DNA of 64,000 bases, taken from contig NZ_CP087719.1 in assembly GCF_020991085.1 (NCBI RefSeq), forward strand, positions 4,878,501 to 4,942,500, given 5' to 3'. Both the position numbers and the translations under genes were made by a program. The notes under the pieces are model-generated. The model was not told where the DNA came from. It ran no database searches and saw nothing but the letters and a program-made list of their open reading frames with translations. Source of the DNA: Roseomonas sp. OT10. GTDB taxonomy: Bacteria > Pseudomonadota > Alphaproteobacteria > Acetobacterales > Acetobacteraceae. Shown here one piece after another: positions 27,342 through 36,952 of this stretch (position 1 is its first letter; each line of letters starts with the position of its first letter).

Positions 27342-29270
27342 GTGGCGACCTATGTCGGCGGCAGCGGCAACGACACCATCACGCCTACGGCCGTATCGGG
27401 CGGCGTCCTGCGCCTCCCCCTCGGCAGCGGCCCGCCGGGGGCGGGGTCCGATACCATCTTCGCGGGCGGCGGGAACGATACCGTCGATGGCGGCCAGGGC
27501 AGCTCCAACATCCTCCATGGCGGCAGCGGCAACGACAGCCTCACCGCCTGGTCGGGCGACACGGCCTTCGGCGAGGATGGCGACGACGTCTTCCGCGTGC
27601 GCACGGACGGGTTCAACAACACGGGGCCGGCCGCCCCCGGCGCCCATCTCGACGGCGGCGCCGGGCGGGACACGCTGGTCGGCCCGGTGCCGTCCTTCGT
27701 CCCCGGCGCCTTCACGCCCCTGGTGGGCGACATCACCGAGATCAGCTTCACCGGCATCGAGCATCTCCAGCTCCTGCCACGCCATGCGCTGCGCCTGACC
27801 GCGGCCCAGCTCGACGCCTTCGACACCGTGGATGCGCCGGCCAGCCTCATCAGCGCCGTGCGCGTCTTCCTGGTCACGGCGGGCACCGCCACGGTGGAGG
27901 TCACCGGCACCGGGGCGCCGGAGTTCCACGGCTCCTCCGGCAACGACACGCTGACCCTGACCTCCGCCGATGCGGCGCCCGTCGATCTCGTCCTGCTCGG
28001 CCATGAGGGCCATGACAGCCTCACCACGGGGGCGGGCGCCAACCTCCTCGACGGCGGCACGGGCAACGACACGCTCGACGGGGGCGCCGGGGCGGACACG
28101 CTGCGCGGCGGGGTGGGCAACGACACCCTGCGCGTGGGCGCGGGCGACCAGGCCTTCGGCGAGGCGGACAACGACACCTTCCTCCTGCTGCGCGCGCCCA
28201 ACGACCCGCTCGGCGTCCTGCCCGCCGCCCCGGGTGCGTCCATCGACGGCGGCAGCGGGGTGGACACGCTGGTCGCCCCGGCCTCGATCGCGATACGCCC
28301 GACCTCCCAGCGCGTCGGCAGCATCACGGAGGTGAGCATCACCGGGGTGGAGCGCCTGGAGCTGGCGGGCAACGCCAACCTGCGCCTGACCGCGGCCCAG
28401 CTCGACGGCTTCACGACCGTGGTGACCAATGCCGCGCAGGGCTTCGGCAACACCAACTCCCTCACCCTCGCCACCAGCGGCACGGCCACGGCCGATTTCA
28501 TCGGGCCGACCCGGCTGCGGATCGACGCCGCCGACGGCGACGACAGCCTGACCCTCACCTCCGGGGGAGGCACCCCCGTGAGCCTGCAGGTCCATGCCGG
28601 CGGCGGCGCGGACCGCGTCACCACGGGCGGCGGCAACGACCTGCTCGACGGCGGCGCGGGCAACGACACGCTGGATGGCGGCACCGGCGCGGACACGCTG
28701 CGCGGCGGGACGGGCAACGACACCTATGTCGTCGACCAGGCGGGGGACAGCGTGGTCGAGGCGGCGAATGCCGGCATCGACACGGTGCGGAGCGGCATCG
28801 GCCTCACCCTGGGCGCCGGGCTGGAGAACCTCGTGCTCACCGGCACGGCGGTGCATGGCGGCGGCAACGGGCTGGCGAACCGGCTGGACGGCAACGCCTC
28901 GGCCAATACCCTGCACGGCGAGGGCGGCAACGACACGCTGAGCGGCGGCGGCGGCAACGACACGCTGGCCGGCGGCGCGGGGGTCGACCGCATGGCCGGC
29001 GGGGCCGGCGAGGACAGCTTCGTCTTCGCGCCGGGCGACCTCGCCCTGGGCAACGCCACCGACCTGATCGTGGACTTCCAGGGCGCGGGGGCCGCGGGCG
29101 GCGACGTCCTGCGCTTCGTCGGCTTCGGGCCCGGGGCGAGCCTGCAGCAGGTGGGCAGCCTGCCCAACGCCTTGGCCTATGACGTCGAGAGCGGCGGGGT
29201 GGCGGTGGGACGGCTGCTGGTGAGCAGCGGCGGCATCGCCCTGGCCGCCGGGGACTACGTCTTCGCCTGA
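27342..29270 (+). CDS. RTX calcium-binding protein, probable type I secretion substrate
   Basis: 642 residues from a GTG with GGGAGG five bases upstream. There is no signal peptide. Many nonapeptide-like GGxGNDxL repeats occur (for example GGTGNDTLDGGAGADTLRGG), which bind calcium and fold as beta-rolls after secretion. Between them is a module repeated twice, marked by LRLTAAQLDAFDTV (about residue 150) and LRLTAAQLDGFTTV (about 347), spaced 197 codons. The C terminus (GRLLVSSGGIALAAGDYVFA) probably carries the secretion signal. No HlyB/HlyD homologues are adjacent. No enzymatic domain is visible. Confidence 0.85.
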   Translation: MATYVGGSGNDTITPTAVSGGVLRLPLGSGPPGAGSDTIFAGGGNDTVDGGQGSSNILHGGSGNDSLTAWSGDTAFGEDGDDVFRVRTDGFNNTGPAAPGAHLDGGAGRDTLVGPVPSFVPGAFTPLVGDITEISFTGIEHLQLLPRHALRLTAAQLDAFDTVDAPASLISAVRVFLVTAGTATVEVTGTGAPEFHGSSGNDTLTLTSADAAPVDLVLLGHEGHDSLTTGAGANLLDGGTGNDTLDGGAGADTLRGGVGNDTLRVGAGDQAFGEADNDTFLLLRAPNDPLGVLPAAPGASIDGGSGVDTLVAPASIAIRPTSQRVGSITEVSITGVERLELAGNANLRLTAAQLDGFTTVVTNAAQGFGNTNSLTLATSGTATADFIGPTRLRIDAADGDDSLTLTSGGGTPVSLQVHAGGGADRVTTGGGNDLLDGGAGNDTLDGGTGADTLRGGTGNDTYVVDQAGDSVVEAANAGIDTVRSGIGLTLGAGLENLVLTGTAVHGGGNGLANRLDGNASANTLHGEGGNDTLSGGGGNDTLAGGAGVDRMAGGAGEDSFVFAPGDLALGNATDLIVDFQGAGAAGGDVLRFVGFGPGASLQQVGSLPNALAYDVESGGVAVGRLLVSSGGIALAAGDYVFA

Positions 29271-29396
29271 TGCGGCATCCCGGCCGGGGTGGGGCGGCCA
29301 CGGGAAGGAGATGACAGGAGTTTAAGGGCGGGCCGAGCAGCCGCCCCGCTAGCCTGACCTCCGGGCCGGCCTGCCCGGATCCAGCGGAGGATTGCG

Positions 29397-30497
29397 ATGG
29401 CCCTCTTCCTCGGCACCGCTGCCGACGAGACGATCACCTCGGGAGGGGTCTCCGGCAGCGTGACGGTCCTCCCGGCGGGGGGGCCGCGCCTCCCCGGCCT
29501 CTCGTCGGACGTGATCTACGCGGGCGGCGGCAACGATACGATCGACGGCGGCGCCGGGAGCAATCCGGCCGAGGACTACCGGGGGATGCCGAACCTCCTC
29601 CTGGGCGGCCAGGGGGACGACAGCATCACCGTGCGGGCGGGCGACCGTGCCGAGGGCGGGACCGGCAACGACACCTTCGTGGTGCGGGCGAACAGCTTCC
29701 TCAACCTCGGCCCGGCCGCGCCCGGCGCGCGGATCGACGGCGGCGAGGGGGTGGACACCCTGCAGGCGCCGGTACAGCTGTTCCGCCGGCAGGGCGGCCT
29801 GGGCAACGGCGACATCAGCGAGCTGTCGCTGACGGGGGTGGAGCGGCTGGAGCTGCAGGTCCATTCCCGGCTGCTGCTCACCGCCGGGCAGCTCGACGGC
29901 TTCGACACCGTGAACGTCCCGACCAACCTCCTGCCCTTCTTTCCCGTCTCCCTCGTCCTGACCACCTCGGGCAAGGCCCAGGCGGACATCGCCGGGACCG
30001 GCGCGCTGATCGTCACTGCCGCCGATGGCGACGACACGCTGCTGCTGCGGGCGACGGGGCCATCCCCCATCTCCCTGCGGATCGACGGCGGCGCCGGCAA
30101 CGACCGGATCGTCACCGGGGCCGGCGACGACTCGCTGCAGGGCGGCGCGGGCGACGACATCCTCAACGCGGGCCATGGCAACGACACGCTGGTCGGCGGG
30201 GCGGGCCGGGACCGCATGGCGGGCGGCGCCGGCGACGACACCTTCGTCTTCGCGCCGGGCACGCTCGGCCTCGGCAACGCCACCGACCATATCGTGGACT
30301 TCCAGGGCGCGGGCCGTGCCGGGGGGGACGTGCTGCGCCTGGACGGCTTCGGCGAGGGCGCGACGCTGCGCCTGGCCGGCAGCCTGCCCCACAGCCTGGC
30401 CTATGAGGTGGTGGGCGGGGACGGCGTGGCGCTGGGGCGGCTGCTGGTGAGCAGCGGCGGCGTCGCCCTCGCCGCGGGCGACTACCTCTTCACCTGA
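29397..30497 (+). CDS. RTX calcium-binding protein, shorter paralogue
   Basis: 366 residues from the ATG at 29397. It is a paralogue of the gene just upstream: it shares the N-terminal DVIYAGGGNDTIDGG-type start, one copy of the LLLTAGQLDGFDTV module (about residue 162), the DRMAGGAGxDxFVFAPG segment and a near-identical C terminus (GRLLVSSGGVALAAGDYLFT). Having one module instead of two, it shows that module number changes. Secretion by a type I system encoded elsewhere is inferred. The gap of 126 bases from the first gene suggests co-expression. Confidence 0.85.
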   Translation: MALFLGTAADETITSGGVSGSVTVLPAGGPRLPGLSSDVIYAGGGNDTIDGGAGSNPAEDYRGMPNLLLGGQGDDSITVRAGDRAEGGTGNDTFVVRANSFLNLGPAAPGARIDGGEGVDTLQAPVQLFRRQGGLGNGDISELSLTGVERLELQVHSRLLLTAGQLDGFDTVNVPTNLLPFFPVSLVLTTSGKAQADIAGTGALIVTAADGDDTLLLRATGPSPISLRIDGGAGNDRIVTGAGDDSLQGGAGDDILNAGHGNDTLVGGAGRDRMAGGAGDDTFVFAPGTLGLGNATDHIVDFQGAGRAGGDVLRLDGFGEGATLRLAGSLPHSLAYEVVGGDGVALGRLLVSSGGVALAAGDYLFT

Positions 30498-30554
30498 AGG
30501 GGGCCGGGCACCCCGGGCCCGCCCTCCCTCCGGCCCGTCCGGGCCGCGCCGCCC

Positions 30555-31517
30555 TCAGGGGGCCGGGACGCGCGCCTCGATGGCGTCCCAGATCATCTCC
30601 TCCAGGTGGATGCCGTCGAAGCGCGCCACCTCCTGCAGGCCGGTGGGGGAGGTCACGTTGATCTCCGTCAGGAAGCCGCCGATCACGTCGATGCCGACGA
30701 AGATCATCCCGCGCGCCTTCAGCTCGGGGCCGATGGCGGCGCAGATCTCGCGCTCGCGGTCGGTCAGCGTCGTCTGGGTCGCCTTGCCGCCGACATGCAT
30801 GTTGCTGCGCGCCTCGCCCTCGGCGGGGACGCGGTTGATGGCGCCGCCGATCTCGCCGTCCACCAGGATGATGCGCTTGTCGCCCTGGCGCACGGCGGGG
30901 ACGTATTTCTGCACCACCAGCGGCTCGCGCGAGCGTTCGGTGAACATCTCCAGCAGGGCGGCGATGTTGGGGTCGTCGGGGCGCAAGTGGAAGACGCCGG
31001 CGCCGCCGTTGCCGAACAGCGGCTTGACGATGATGTCGCCGTGCTTCTGGCGGAACGTCGCGATGCGGCGCTTGTCGGAGGTGACCAGCGTCTCCGGCAT
31101 CAGCTCGGGGAAATGGGTGACGAACAGCTTCTCCGGCGCGTTGCGCACGCTGGCCGGGTCGTTCACCACCAGGGTCTTCGGGTGGATGTGCTCCAGGATG
31201 TGGGTGGCCGTGATGTAGGCCATGTCGAAGGGCGGATCCTGGCGCATCAGCACCACGTCCACGGCGCCGAGGTCCAGCTCCTCCTCCGTGCCCAGGGTGA
31301 AGTGGTTGCCCGCCTCCCGCCGCACCTCGACCGGCTGGGCCCAGGCGGTCACGCGCCCGCCATGCAGCGCCAGGTCGCGCGGGTGGTAGTGCCACAGCGC
31401 GTGGCCGCGCTTCTGCGCCTCCAGCATCAGGGCGAAGGTGCTGTCGCCCTTGATGTCGATGGAGCCGATCGGGTCCATCTGCACCGCCACCCTCAGCGCG
31501 CGCGTCATGCCGGCCAT
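30555..31517 (-). CDS. gshB: Glutathione synthase
   Basis: 320 residues. An N-terminal [21 protein letters not shown] motif, ATP-grasp features ([22 protein letters not shown]) and the [14 protein letters not shown] region with metal and substrate residues are all present and in order. It joins gamma-glutamylcysteine and glycine. An ATG at 31508 is an alternative start. It is convergent with the second RTX gene and divergent from aroE, with no repeat element in either gap. It supplies glutathione for gloB. Confidence 0.95.
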   Translation of the reverse strand: MAGMTRALRVAVQMDPIGSIDIKGDSTFALMLEAQKRGHALWHYHPRDLALHGGRVTAWAQPVEVRREAGNHFTLGTEEELDLGAVDVVLMRQDPPFDMAYITATHILEHIHPKTLVVNDPASVRNAPEKLFVTHFPELMPETLVTSDKRRIATFRQKHGDIIVKPLFGNGGAGVFHLRPDDPNIAALLEMFTERSREPLVVQKYVPAVRQGDKRIILVDGEIGGAINRVPAEGEARSNMHVGGKATQTTLTDREREICAAIGPELKARGMIFVGIDVIGGFLTEINVTSPTGLQEVARFDGIHLEEMIWDAIEARVPAP

Positions 31518-31719
31518 CCCCTGTCCGTGTCGGCCGATGTGGTCGCATTCCCCGCGCCCGGGCGCCAGGGGGGAGATGGAAGGCGGCGGCGCGCCCCGGC
31601 CCGGCGGGCGCCGCGGGACCCCGGCCTCCGGCGGCCCGGCCGGGGCGGCGCCCGCCCTTGACGGGGCGGGGAGAAGGGGGCCCTACCCGCTCCCGGAACG
31701 GTACGGGAGGGCGGGGCGC

Positions 31720-32568
31720 ATGCGGCTGACGGGCAAGGGCAGGGTGGCGGGCGTGATCGGCTGGCCGGTCGCCCATTCGCGCTCGCCGCAGCTGCACGGC
31801 TTCTGGCTGGACCGGCACGGGATCGACGGCGCCTATGTTCCCCTGGCCGTGGCGCCGGAGGACATGCCGGCCGCCGTGCGCGGGCTGCTGCTGGCGGGCT
31901 TCGCCGGCTGCAACGTCACCATTCCCAACAAGGAGCACGCCTTCGCCTGCTGCGACGCGGTGGAGGACAGCGCCCGCCAGGCCGGGGCGGTGAACACGAT
32001 GGTCTTCCGCGACGGGCGCATCCACGGCTCCAACACCGATGGCTGGGGCTTCCTGGAAAGCATCCGGGAGCAGGCGCCGGGCTGGGCCGCGTCGGACGGC
32101 ACCGCCGTGCTGCTCGGCGCGGGCGGCGCGGCGCGGGCGATCGTGGCGGCGCTGCTGACCGAGGGCTGCCCGCGCGTGGTGCTCGCCAACCGTTCCGTCG
32201 GACGGGCGGAGCAGCTGGCGCAAGACCTGGACGGGCTGGCGCGGGGCCGCATCGCGGTGGCCGAGGCGCCGCCGCTGGAGGAGACGGCGCTGCTGGTCAA
32301 CACCACCTCGCTCGGCATGGCCGGGCAGCCGCCGCTGGAGATCGACCTCGCGCCGCTGCCGGCCGCCGCCGTGGTCGCCGACATCGTCTACGTGCCGCTG
32401 GAGACCCCGCTGCTGGCCGCGGCCCGGGCCCGCGGCCTGCGCGCCGTGGACGGGCTGGGCATGCTGCTGCACCAGGCGCGGCCCGGCTTCCACGCCTGGT
32501 TCGGGGTGATGCCGGCGGTGGACCCGGCGCTGCGGGCGCACGTCGCCGCCGACATCCCGCTGCGGTAG
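31720..32568 (+). CDS. aroE: Shikimate dehydrogenase
   Basis: 282 residues. Shikimate site: GWPVAHSRSPQLHGFWL. The catalytic lysine is in NVTIPNKEHA and the aspartate in NTDGWGF. The NADP loop is LLGAGGAARAIVAAL followed by ANRSVGRAEQLA. It reduces 3-dehydroshikimate in aromatic amino acid synthesis. The ATG at 31720 follows a GGGAGGGCGGGG tract. No other aromatic pathway gene is next to it; a quinate-using paralogue cannot be fully excluded. Confidence 0.92.
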   Translation: MRLTGKGRVAGVIGWPVAHSRSPQLHGFWLDRHGIDGAYVPLAVAPEDMPAAVRGLLLAGFAGCNVTIPNKEHAFACCDAVEDSARQAGAVNTMVFRDGRIHGSNTDGWGFLESIREQAPGWAASDGTAVLLGAGGAARAIVAALLTEGCPRVVLANRSVGRAEQLAQDLDGLARGRIAVAEAPPLEETALLVNTTSLGMAGQPPLEIDLAPLPAAAVVADIVYVPLETPLLAAARARGLRAVDGLGMLLHQARPGFHAWFGVMPAVDPALRAHVAADIPLR

Positions 32569-32580
32569 GGGCCGGCCCGC

Positions 32581-32763
32581 TCAGAACAGGGGCGAGAGCA
32601 GCACCATCACCAGCAGGATCGCGGCCGCCAGGGCGAGCTGGACGGGCGGCTCGTCCGGCTCGTCCACGTCCCACATCTCCGGCACGGCGGGGGCGCAGGG
32701 AGTCGCGGGAGCCGCCCGATACGCTTCCGGCCCGGTCGGGATGGCCTGACCCTGTCCGCTCAT
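32581..32763 (-). CDS. Small single-pass membrane protein
   Basis: 60 residues from the ATG at 32763, which has GGGGAGACAGG upstream. A Pro/Ala/Glu-rich cytoplasmic or periplasmic part (about 1-40, with the acidic EMWDVDEPDEPP) is followed by one C-terminal hydrophobic helix (LALAAAILLVMVLL). I do not recognise a family. It is convergent with aroE and divergent from the sulfite reductase operon, so the AT-rich region 32799-32870 may contain both promoters. Confidence 0.6.
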   Translation of the reverse strand: MSGQGQAIPTGPEAYRAAPATPCAPAVPEMWDVDEPDEPPVQLALAAAILLVMVLLSPLF

Positions 32764-32798
32764 CGACCTGTCTCCCCTCAGCGCTGCCGCGGGCGATC

Positions 32799-32840
32799 CG
32801 CACATATCACTCATAAAAATCGCACTATTTGATATGTGCG
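32799..32840. promoter_or_regulatory. Perfect 11-bp inverted repeat, candidate operator
   Basis: Arms CGCACATATCA (32799-32809) and TGATATGTGCG (32830-32840) are exact inverted repeats separated by 20 AT-rich bases. A second, inner half-site CGCAC (32821-32825) pairs with the GTGCG at 32836-32840. The arrangement lies in the only AT-rich part of the region, between divergent genes and just before a TTGACA. It is a good candidate binding site for the regulator of the sulfur operon. No regulator gene is adjacent. Confidence 0.6.
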
Positions 32841-32841
32841 T

Positions 32842-32870
32842 TTGACAAGTCGTAGATTGGCGCCGTACCT
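32842..32870 (+). promoter_or_regulatory. Candidate promoter of sulfite reductase operon
   Basis: A perfect TTGACA (32842-32847) is followed after 17 bases by GTACCT (32865-32870), a weak -10. It abuts the 11-bp inverted repeat, so a bound protein would be expected to block or position RNA polymerase here. The start codon is about 30 bases downstream. Confidence 0.4.
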
Positions 32871-32900
32871 CCTGCAAGTGAATTCGTGGATGGTGCTTCC

Positions 32901-34631
32901 ATGGCGCAACCGCGCAAGCCCGCGGCCGGCCCCACCGGCGTCGAGACGGCCAAGGCCGGCAGCCACGGCCTGCGCGGCACCATCGCGGCCGAGCTGGCGG
33001 CGCCCGACGCGCGCGGCGGGATCAGCGAGGCGTCCTACAACCTCCTGAAGTTCCACGGCACCTACGAGCAGTTCGACCGTGACACGGCGACCCCGCGCAA
33101 GCAGGCCGGGCTGGACAAGGAATGGAGCTTCATGGCCCGCGTCCGCATCCCCGCCGGGGTGCTGACGGCGGAGCAGTACCTGGCCCTGGACGGGCTGACG
33201 GACCGGCTTTCCAACGCCACGCTGCGGGTGACGACGCGGCAGGCGCTGCAATTCCACGCCGTGTTGCGCGAGAACCTGAAGCCGCTGATCGGTGACATCA
33301 ACCGGATGCTGCTGACCACGCTGGCCGCCTGCGGCGACGTGGTGCGCAACGTCGTCACCACCCCGGCGCCCCGCCGCGACGCGATCCACCAGCGGCTGCG
33401 GGACGATGCGGTCCTGCTCTCCTCCCGCCTGCTGCCGCGCACGCGGGCGCATCACGAGATCTTCCTGGACGAGGAGCCCGTGGGGGAGCCGGCCGGCGCG
33501 GCGCCGGAGGCCGAGCCGCTCTACGGCGCCACCTACCTGCCGCGGAAGTTCAAGATCGCCCTCGCCCACCCGTCGGACAACACGCCGGACGTGCTGACCA
33601 ACGACCTGGGGATCATCGCGCTCGCCGAGGGCGACCGGATCACCCGCTACCAGCTCTGCATCGGCGGCGGGCTGGGCCTGACCCACAACCGCGCCGACAC
33701 GTTCCCGCGCCTCGCCACGCCCATCACGGTGGTCGCGGCGGACGACCTGCTGCGCGCCGTGGAGGCGGTGGTGCGCTTCACCCGCGACCATGGCGACCGC
33801 ACCGACCGCAAGCGCGCCCGGCTGAAATACGTGATCGAGGATAACGGCGTGGACTGGGTGCGCGAGCAGCTCGCGCGGCCCGAATATTTCGGCCATCCCC
33901 TCGCCGATCCCGGCCCGCTGCCGAGGCTGGAGGTGCCGGAGCTGCTGGGCTGGCACGAGCAGGGCGACGGCCGCTTCTGGCTGGGCGTGCCCGTGCCCTC
34001 GGGCCGCATCCAGGATGCGGGCGGCGTGCGCCTGCGCAGCGCGCTGCGCGAGATCGTCGCCCGCTGGGGCGCCAACCCGATCCTGACGCCGCAGCAGGAC
34101 GTGATCCTCTCCGACCTGCCGCGCAACGCGCGGGCGGCGGTGGAGGACGTGCTGCGCGCGCATGGCGTGGCGCTGAACGAGGACCTCTCGCCGCTCGCGC
34201 GCTGGGCCCTGGCCTGCCCCGCCCTGCCCACCTGCGGCCTGGCGCTGACCGAGGCGGAGCGCGTGCGCGACCCGCTGGTGGCGGAGATCGAGGCGGCGCT
34301 GGACCGGCACGACCTGCTGGACGAGCGGATCAGCCTGCGCATCACCGGCTGCCCGAACGGCTGTGCCCGTCCCTATGCCGGCGATATCGGGCTGGTCGGC
34401 CGCGTGCCGGGGCAGTTCGCCATCTTCGTCGGCGGCGACTTCGCGGGCACGCGCCTGTCCTTCAAGCTGCACGAGCGCGTGCCGCAGGCGCAGATCGCCG
34501 CCCGGCTGGAGCCGCTCCTCGCCGCCTTCGCCGGGGACCGGCGCGAGGGCGAGGGCTTCGGCGATTTCTGCCACCGGCTGGGGGTGGAGGCGCTGCTCGC
34601 CCTCGACGCCCCGGCCCACGCCGCCGCCTGA
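32901..34631 (+). CDS. cysI: Assimilatory sulfite/nitrite reductase hemoprotein
   Basis: 576 residues. The siroheme and [4Fe-4S] ligands are CPALPTC (C439, C445) and GCPNGC (C484, C488), with the spacing used by E. coli CysI. Two ferredoxin-like half domains are present, one with [14 protein letters not shown] near residue 110. The enzyme reduces sulfite to sulfide (six electrons); family members can also reduce nitrite. Location at the head of a sulfate import operon favours sulfite. No flavoprotein partner (CysJ) gene is adjacent, so ferredoxin may donate electrons. A GTG at 32886 is an alternative start. Confidence 0.9.
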   Translation: MAQPRKPAAGPTGVETAKAGSHGLRGTIAAELAAPDARGGISEASYNLLKFHGTYEQFDRDTATPRKQAGLDKEWSFMARVRIPAGVLTAEQYLALDGLTDRLSNATLRVTTRQALQFHAVLRENLKPLIGDINRMLLTTLAACGDVVRNVVTTPAPRRDAIHQRLRDDAVLLSSRLLPRTRAHHEIFLDEEPVGEPAGAAPEAEPLYGATYLPRKFKIALAHPSDNTPDVLTNDLGIIALAEGDRITRYQLCIGGGLGLTHNRADTFPRLATPITVVAADDLLRAVEAVVRFTRDHGDRTDRKRARLKYVIEDNGVDWVREQLARPEYFGHPLADPGPLPRLEVPELLGWHEQGDGRFWLGVPVPSGRIQDAGGVRLRSALREIVARWGANPILTPQQDVILSDLPRNARAAVEDVLRAHGVALNEDLSPLARWALACPALPTCGLALTEAERVRDPLVAEIEAALDRHDLLDERISLRITGCPNGCARPYAGDIGLVGRVPGQFAIFVGGDFAGTRLSFKLHERVPQAQIAARLEPLLAAFAGDRREGEGFGDFCHRLGVEALLALDAPAHAAA

Positions 34632-34636
34632 CCGGA

Positions 34637-35617
34637 ATGCCTGGCCCCATGCCCCTCCTCTCCCGCCGCGCCGCGCTGCTGGCCGCCCCCGCCCTGCTGC
34701 TGGCCGGCCGCGCCGCCGCCTCGTCCCGGCCGCTCCGGCTGGTCGTGCCCTTCGAGGCGGGCGGCCTGCCCGACGTCTTCGCCCGCCTCCTGGCTCCCGC
34801 GCTGTCCGAGGTGCTGGGCCAGCCGGCGGTGGTGGAGAACCAGTCCGGCGCCGCCTCCCGCCTCGGCACGACGGCGGTGCTGCGCGCGGCGCCGGACGGG
34901 CAGACCCTGCTGGTCACCAACGACAGCCTGGCCGCCACCGAGGCGCTGCCGCCGCCGGGGGCGGAGCCGCTGCTGCCCGGGCTGCGGCCGGTGACGCTCG
35001 CCATCGCCGCGCCGAACATCCTGCTGACCCATCCGGATTCCGGCCTGCCGGACATCGCCGCCTATGCGGAGCGCATCCGCGCCCGCCCGGGGGAGGTCAA
35101 CGTCGCCATCCCCGGCTGGGGCACCGCGCACCACCTGACCAGCGAATCCCTCAACCGCGCCGTGGGCGGCAAGGTGGAGCACATCCCCTATCGCGGCGCG
35201 CCGCAGGTTCTGGCCGACCTGGCCGCGGGCCGGGTGCAGGCGGGGATGCTGACCCTGGGCGTGGCGCTGGAGCATCTGCGCGACGGGCGGCTGAAGGCCC
35301 TGGCCCTCACCTCGCGGGACGGCTCGCCCCTGGCGCCGGCCATCCCCACCCTGCACGGGACGGTGGCGCCGGGCTTCGACCACCTCTCCTTCATCGGGGT
35401 CCTGCTGCCCGCCGGCGTCCCGGCGGAGCAGGCGGAGCACCTGCACGCCACCATCGCCGCGGTGCTGGCGCGCCCGGCGCTGCGCGACCGGCTGACCGGG
35501 CTGGGCTTCGAGGTGCCGGCGGCACCCCCCGCCGCCTTCGCCGCCCGCCTGTCGGAGACGGTGGGGCGCTTCGCGGAGGCGGCCGGCGCCGCCGGGCTGC
35601 GGCTCGCCCGTGCCTGA
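34637..35617 (+). CDS. Bug-family (TctC-like) periplasmic binding protein
   Basis: 326 residues. A signal peptide with [16 protein letters not shown] is followed by [20 protein letters not shown], the conserved ligand-site start of Bug proteins, and later [22 protein letters not shown]. Such proteins feed carboxylates or other small ligands to TctAB transporters, but no TctA or TctB gene is present. It starts six bases after the sulfite reductase stop, so it is co-transcribed with sulfur genes; a sulfonate or sulfur-compound ligand is a guess. An ATG at 34649 is also possible. Confidence 0.85.
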   Translation: MPGPMPLLSRRAALLAAPALLLAGRAAASSRPLRLVVPFEAGGLPDVFARLLAPALSEVLGQPAVVENQSGAASRLGTTAVLRAAPDGQTLLVTNDSLAATEALPPPGAEPLLPGLRPVTLAIAAPNILLTHPDSGLPDIAAYAERIRARPGEVNVAIPGWGTAHHLTSESLNRAVGGKVEHIPYRGAPQVLADLAAGRVQAGMLTLGVALEHLRDGRLKALALTSRDGSPLAPAIPTLHGTVAPGFDHLSFIGVLLPAGVPAEQAEHLHATIAAVLARPALRDRLTGLGFEVPAAPPAAFAARLSETVGRFAEAAGAAGLRLARA

Positions 35618-35865
35618 GCGGGCGGTCCCCCGGCACCGGCCGGAGGCGGGCGGCGTCGGCGGCCGGGGCGGCCTGGCCGGGCGCGGCGCCGGGCGCACGG
35701 CGGCCTGTTGAGCCCCGCCCCCGGCGGCATCGCCGGGGCCCCGGAGCGCGCCCGCACGGCCGCGCGGCCCGGAGGATTGCTTCCCGCTTCCGCGAGCCCG
35801 GGCGGTTGCCCTTGCGCCGACCCGGCCCCGCCCGCCATCCTGAACCGTTCGCCGGAGACAGACCC

Positions 35866-36894
35866 ATGCTTGTCCAGACCCGACGCAACCTCCTCGCCGC
35901 CGCGGCCGCCGCGCCCCTGGCAGGAACCGTCGCCCGCCCCGCCGCCGCGCAGTCGTCCGTGCAGCTGCTCAACGTCTCCTACGATCCCACGCGGGAGCTG
36001 TACCGCGACTACAACGCCGTCTTCGCCCAGCACTGGGCGCAGCAGGGCGGCGGGCAGCGGGTCAGCGTGCGCATGTCGCACGGCGGCTCGGGTGCGCAGG
36101 CGCGCACCGTCGTCGACGGGCAGCAGGCGGACGTGGTGACGCTCGCCCTCGCCTACGACGTGGACGCCATCGCCGAGCGCGGGCTGATCGCGAAGGACTG
36201 GATCGCCCGCCTGCCGGACAACAGCGCGCCCTACACCAGCACCATCGTCTTCCTGGTGCGCAAGGGGAATCCCAAGGGCCTGCGCGACTGGGGCGACCTA
36301 GTGAGGGAGGGCGTGTCCATCATCACGCCCAACCCCAAGACCTCGGGCGGGGCGCGCTGGAACTACCTCGCCGGCTGGGCCTGGGCGCGGCGCCAGCCCG
36401 GCGGTTCCGACGCCACGGCCGAGCAGTACACGGCGAACCTGTTCCGCCGCGTCGCCGTGCTGGACACGGGCGCGCGCGGCTCCACCACCACCTTCGTCCA
36501 GCGCGAGCAGGGCGACGTGCTGCTGGCCTGGGAGAACGAGGCGCACCTGGCCCTGGCCGAGTTCGGCGCGGGCAAGTTCGACATCGTCTACCCCTCCCTC
36601 TCCATCCTGGCCGAGCCTTCCGTGGCGGTGGTGGACCAGATCGTGGACCGCAAGGGCACGCGGGCCGTCGCCGAGGCCTATCTGCGCCACCTCTACAGCC
36701 GCCAGGGACAGGAGATCGCGGCGAAGCACTTCTACCGCCCGCGCGACGCGGCGGCGCTGGCCGCGGCCGGCGAGCGCTTCCCGAAGCTGGAGCTGGTGAC
36801 GGTGGATGCCGAGTTCGGCGGCTGGGCCACGGCGCAGAAGACCCACTTCGCCGATGGCGGCAGCTTCGACCGGATCTACCGGCCCGGACGGTGA
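35866..36894 (+). CDS. sbp: Sulfate ABC transporter substrate-binding protein
   Basis: 342 residues from the ATG at 35866. A signal peptide ends RPAAAQ. The mature protein has [30 protein letters not shown] and [14 protein letters not shown], the sulfate contact segments of Sbp/CysP. It delivers sulfate, and possibly thiosulfate, to CysTWA. The stop codon lies inside a 15-base tandem duplication. The 248 bases before the start are GC-rich and show no clear promoter. Confidence 0.93.
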   Translation: MLVQTRRNLLAAAAAAPLAGTVARPAAAQSSVQLLNVSYDPTRELYRDYNAVFAQHWAQQGGGQRVSVRMSHGGSGAQARTVVDGQQADVVTLALAYDVDAIAERGLIAKDWIARLPDNSAPYTSTIVFLVRKGNPKGLRDWGDLVREGVSIITPNPKTSGGARWNYLAGWAWARRQPGGSDATAEQYTANLFRRVAVLDTGARGSTTTFVQREQGDVLLAWENEAHLALAEFGAGKFDIVYPSLSILAEPSVAVVDQIVDRKGTRAVAEAYLRHLYSRQGQEIAAKHFYRPRDAAALAAAGERFPKLELVTVDAEFGGWATAQKTHFADGGSFDRIYRPGR

Positions 36895-36952
36895 AGGCCC
36901 GGACGGTGAAGGCCCCGGCGATGGCGCCCCGTCCGGCGCGGCCACGCTCTCC

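Noticed and set aside
27342-30497. Short regular DNA repeats that might suggest a CRISPR array
   Set aside because: The periodicity of 27 bases is in frame and encodes GGxGxD nonapeptides; there are no spacers or cas genes.
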